This document shows positions 61,565 to 64,000 of a DNA stretch of 64,000 bases, piece by piece (position 1 is the stretch's first letter; the number at the start of each line of letters is the position of its first letter). Position numbers and translations under genes: made by a program. The DNA lies in assembly GCA_028285445.1 (NCBI GenBank), contig JANQPQ010000052.1, forward strand, positions 62,001 to 126,000, read 5' to 3'. The stretch is from Cyclobacteriaceae bacterium. Lineage in GTDB: Bacteria; Bacteroidota; Bacteroidia; Cytophagales; Cyclobacteriaceae. The notes under the pieces are model-generated. The model ran no database searches. It had not been told where the DNA came from and worked only from the letters and a program-made list of their open reading frames with translations.

Positions 61565-62554
61565 ATGGAGACAAAACACGGATTCACCAAGATGTCGGCT
61601 ATCGAATTTGACAAGTGGCTGCAAAAGTTAAAAGTAGCCCGAACAGTTTTGTACCTGCAACAGCATCATACCTATATCCCTAGCTATGAGCACTTCAATG
61701 GCTCCAACCACTTCAAAGTGCAATTAGGAATGAAAGATCACCATGTTAATGAAAATGGATGGAGTGACATCGGCCAACATTTCTCTATTTTTCCGGATGG
61801 TACAGTCTTGACAGGCCGAAGCCTTGAAAGGACGCCTGCCTGCATCTATGGAAAAAATTCTCACTCTATTTGTATAGAGAATGTAGGAAACTTCGACAAG
61901 AATGGAGACGACATGACCACGGAGCAGCGGCAAGCTATCTTTGACATTTCAGCAAGCATTTGCCGGAGATTCAGTATTCCTGTCAACACCGAGCGCATTG
62001 TATATCATCACTGGTTTAACCTTAGCACCGGAGAGCGAAACAATGGCTCCGGGGGAAACAAAAGTTGCCCTGGTACTAATTTCTTTGGGGGCAACAAAGT
62101 AGAGGACTGCAAGAAACACTTCCTACCAGGCCTACGCAAAGCACTGAAGCAAAACCCCGACCCAATTCCAGAGGCGCCGGCCGTAAATCGGCATGTAAGC
62201 GTGCGGGCCTCGGTGCTAAACATCAGAAAAGGGGCAGGAACTGGTTTCGACAGGGTTCAAGACAGAGCAGGTGCAATCAGAGGAGCAATTCTGCGCGTAT
62301 ATCGCGAGAAGAATGGCTGGCTCAAGATCAGCTCAAACAAAAACCATTGGGTGGCCGGTAACTATACTGATACTGTTAGCCCCGCAACGGTTAAGGCAAC
62401 TAAGTTGAATGTGAGAAGCGGGCCCAGCATGCACTACCGCAAAATTGGCTCGGTAACAAAAGGAGAAGCCGTTTTCATTTATGAAGAAATAGATGGGTGG
62501 TGCCGCATTGGTCATGAAGAAAGATGGGTAAGTAAAGCATACCTTAAAGTCTAA
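61565..62554 (+). CDS. N-acetylmuramoyl-L-alanine amidase with two SH3-like domains
   Basis: This 329-residue protein has an amidase_2/PGRP-type domain (~30-190) with zinc ligands His in YLQQHHTYIP, His in IVYHHWFN and Cys in KSCPGTNFF, and SICIENVGNFD. Two bacterial SH3 domains follow (~205-265: VLNIRKGAGTGFDRVQ; ~270-329: LNVRSGPSMHYRKIG). It should cut the amide between MurNAc and L-Ala in peptidoglycan. No signal peptide is visible, which is unusual for a cell-wall hydrolase and more like phage endolysins or proteins released by another route. Monocistronic. Confidence 0.93.
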   Translation: METKHGFTKMSAIEFDKWLQKLKVARTVLYLQQHHTYIPSYEHFNGSNHFKVQLGMKDHHVNENGWSDIGQHFSIFPDGTVLTGRSLERTPACIYGKNSHSICIENVGNFDKNGDDMTTEQRQAIFDISASICRRFSIPVNTERIVYHHWFNLSTGERNNGSGGNKSCPGTNFFGGNKVEDCKKHFLPGLRKALKQNPDPIPEAPAVNRHVSVRASVLNIRKGAGTGFDRVQDRAGAIRGAILRVYREKNGWLKISSNKNHWVAGNYTDTVSPATVKATKLNVRSGPSMHYRKIGSVTKGEAVFIYEEIDGWCRIGHEERWVSKAYLKV

Positions 62555-62652
62555 GCCGGCTACTAACAACAAAATCACTTTATGTTCTGATTTAGGTCAT
62601 TACACCTTCACTGGCTATTAATTAGCTTAGGTCTCATCCAAATCAGAATATT

Positions 62653-63063
62653 ATGAGACTAAATAATCTTAAAGACAGCGCTTTTACTCGTATTGGTAAT
62701 AGCTACGAACATTATATTAACCCAGAGCATTTCTTAGGCAGAACGGCCTTTGAGGACGTGATGGTAAAACCCCGCGTAAACGTAATCGAGTCTAAGAATC
62801 AATACCTCATTACAGTTACCCTGCCCGGCATTAAGAAGAAGGAGCTTAGAGTAAATCTGGAAGGCCACATTCTTCGGGTTGACCACCACGAAAAAGGTAA
62901 AGAGCCTAAAACCCTTTTGCAAACTGATATCTTCATGCGCTTTGGACTAAGTAAGATGGTAGACATGGAAGGTATTACAGCCCGACATAAGAATGGAATG
63001 CTAAGAATTACTTTGCCCAAAATAATAAACGAAGAGAGCCCTAGGGTAATAAAAGTGGCTTAG
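62653..63063 (+). CDS. Small heat-shock protein (Hsp20/alpha-crystallin)
   Basis: This 136-residue protein has an alpha-crystallin domain (~35-125): PRVNVIESKNQYLITVTLPGIKKKELRVNLEGHILRV and MEGITARHKNGMLRITLPK, the usual A-x-x-x-N-G-x-L motif here being ARHKNGMLRITLP. It prevents aggregation of unfolded proteins without ATP. The N-terminal arm is short. Its stop overlaps the convergent barrel gene by 4 bp. Confidence 0.95.
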   Translation: MRLNNLKDSAFTRIGNSYEHYINPEHFLGRTAFEDVMVKPRVNVIESKNQYLITVTLPGIKKKELRVNLEGHILRVDHHEKGKEPKTLLQTDIFMRFGLSKMVDMEGITARHKNGMLRITLPKIINEESPRVIKVA

Positions 63064-64000
63064 AAACTCCATTTTACCCTGGCAAAAGCCAGCTTGGCGA
63101 TGGCCTTGTGATCACCCAGGGCATCTTGATCAAAATATATTTGCCCAAGCAAATCCAGATCCAGATTTGTTATAACCGATATGGTAAGACCTGGGTTTAG
63201 GAACAATCCATCGGCACCAGGGTAATAGATAACGGCAAATGCTCCGCCAATTAGTGGATGAAAGCTGTACGAAGTTTGGACTAGTGTAGAAAATTTGAAT
63301 GGTGAGAGATCTCGGGCGGTAAGACGATCAGGCAGAAACTGCACGGCTCCATTACTGTTTTCATCCCCTTCACTATTAAATAGTACTGAACCGTGTAAGT
63401 ATAAGGAACTTTCGAAAGAGTAGTCGGCCGATATTGAGGCTAAGAAAGCATTGGGTGCTTGCCCTTTATAGGGAACAAAATATCCTAGCTCTCCCCTGAA
63501 ACCTGCCAAACCAATGTTGCCAGCCCACCCTACTCCAAGACTTATATCTCTACGAGCCTTTCCCGCTATAAGGCTAATATCGTAACCACCCTTATTTATG
63601 GTCCAATTACCCGCCATCACAATCTCGTCAAAATCATCGTTGAAACTGGATGCAAATTCCACACTGGATGTAGAGCCCAAATACCTCTTTACCCTCAGAC
63701 CGTCAGTTCCCGGCCTTTCTTCATAATCAAAATCAAAAAAACTGTAAGTGTTGAAAAGATCATTGGGGTTCCATACCAGGTTAGTGCCCCAATTTATTCT
63801 TTGCCGACCCAAGCGTATCTCCCATTGCTCTTTGACCAATTCAATATAAAGGCGGTCTATCATAGTTTGAAAGACCACCGTGTTTCGATCCACCACATTA
63901 GCTGATAAGTCAACATAATCGTTGTTGACATCTACAAATTGCGCATAGTTAGGAAGTAGCTTTACCAAATCGCCGTGAAAGAGCCTGTTCCGTACCTGCA
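63060..64000 (-). CDS. Outer-membrane beta-barrel protein, 5' part outside the window
   Basis: The frame is open from the window edge to a TAA at 63060, at least 313 codons; a TTG at 63968 is not a credible start because coding sequence continues upstream (VRNRLFHGDLVKLL). Strands include IELVKEQWEIRLGRQRINWGTNLVWNPNDLFN, GYDISLIAGKARRDISLGVGWAGNIGL and FRGELGYFVPYKG, with a terminal Phe (RVKWSF). It looks like a DUF1302-like or porin-type barrel. Function is unknown. Confidence 0.8.
   Translation of the reverse strand, partial: QVRNRLFHGDLVKLLPNYAQFVDVNNDYVDLSANVVDRNTVVFQTMIDRLYIELVKEQWEIRLGRQRINWGTNLVWNPNDLFNTYSFFDFDYEERPGTDGLRVKRYLGSTSSVEFASSFNDDFDEIVMAGNWTINKGGYDISLIAGKARRDISLGVGWAGNIGLAGFRGELGYFVPYKGQAPNAFLASISADYSFESSLYLHGSVLFNSEGDENSNGAVQFLPDRLTARDLSPFKFSTLVQTSYSFHPLIGGAFAVIYYPGADGLFLNPGLTISVITNLDLDLLGQIYFDQDALGDHKAIAKLAFARVKWSF

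Noticed and set aside
61565-62554. Prophage remnant around the amidase
   Set aside because: No integrase, terminase, portal or tail gene anywhere in the window.

Overview
The window is a gene-dense chromosomal segment of a Bacteroidota bacterium, most likely a member of the class Cytophagia (Cyclobacteriaceae/Fulvivirgaceae-like). This rests on gene content: a type IX secretion system (T9SS) cargo with a type-B C-terminal sorting domain beside PorP/SprF and OmpA partners, an ECF sigma/FecR/TonB-receptor/DUF4249 locus, a TANFOR-like surface protein, many outer-membrane barrels and lipoproteins, and mid-range base composition. No rRNA, tRNA, CRISPR array, insertion sequence or prophage was recognised. 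Both window ends cut through genes.

Layout. 1-3.8 kb: a truncated large surface protein and the barrel gene directly upstream of it. 4.1-7.4 kb: a TPR histidine kinase and its response regulator. 7.7-10.6 kb: proton-translocating transhydrogenase (pntAA-pntAB-pntB). 10.6-12.7 kb: a DapA-family aldolase and an alanine-glyoxylate-type aminotransferase, a plausible glyoxylate module. 12.8-23.5 kb: accessory enzymes and envelope proteins, including a PadR regulator with a near-perfect operator in front of a MacB/FtsX-type permease, and a DUF4142-plastocyanin pair. 23.9-32.7 kb: the surface-adhesin operon, a 1,896-residue repeat protein followed without gaps by PorP/SprF and an OmpA/PD40 lattice protein. 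32.7-38.8 kb: hydrolase, a membrane J-protein with an apparent frameshift, a cation efflux protein, and a three-gene DUF547/barrel/lipoprotein operon. 39-49 kb: Crp-like regulator, endonuclease I, acyltransferase, LytTR regulator, esterase, metallo-hydrolase, cold-shock protein, PagL-like deacylase, DUF2807 lipoprotein, acid phosphatase. 49.2-53.1 kb: lipoprotein-sorting-like protein and a large VPS10/BNR beta-propeller protein. 53.2-54.9 kb: overlapping formyltransferase and polysaccharide-deacetylase genes. 55.1-61.4 kb: ECF sigma, anti-sigma, TonB receptor and two lipoproteins. 61.6-64 kb: N-acetylmuramoyl-alanine amidase with SH3 domains, Hsp20, and a truncated barrel protein.

Non-coding structure. 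Three intergenic spacers carry runs of heptanucleotides held in strict 7-bp phase (63, 63 and about 35 bp). Two other spacers contain palindromic REP-like elements. The adhesin gene is preceded by a 12-bp direct repeat and a hairpin, and its coding repeats keep an exact 393-bp period with an alternating A/B pattern (786-bp super-repeat). I see no clearly new defence or mobile system. The best candidates for follow-up are the heptamer spacers, the adhesin super-repeat, the formyltransferase-deacetylase pair, the aldolase-aminotransferase pair and the J-protein frameshift.
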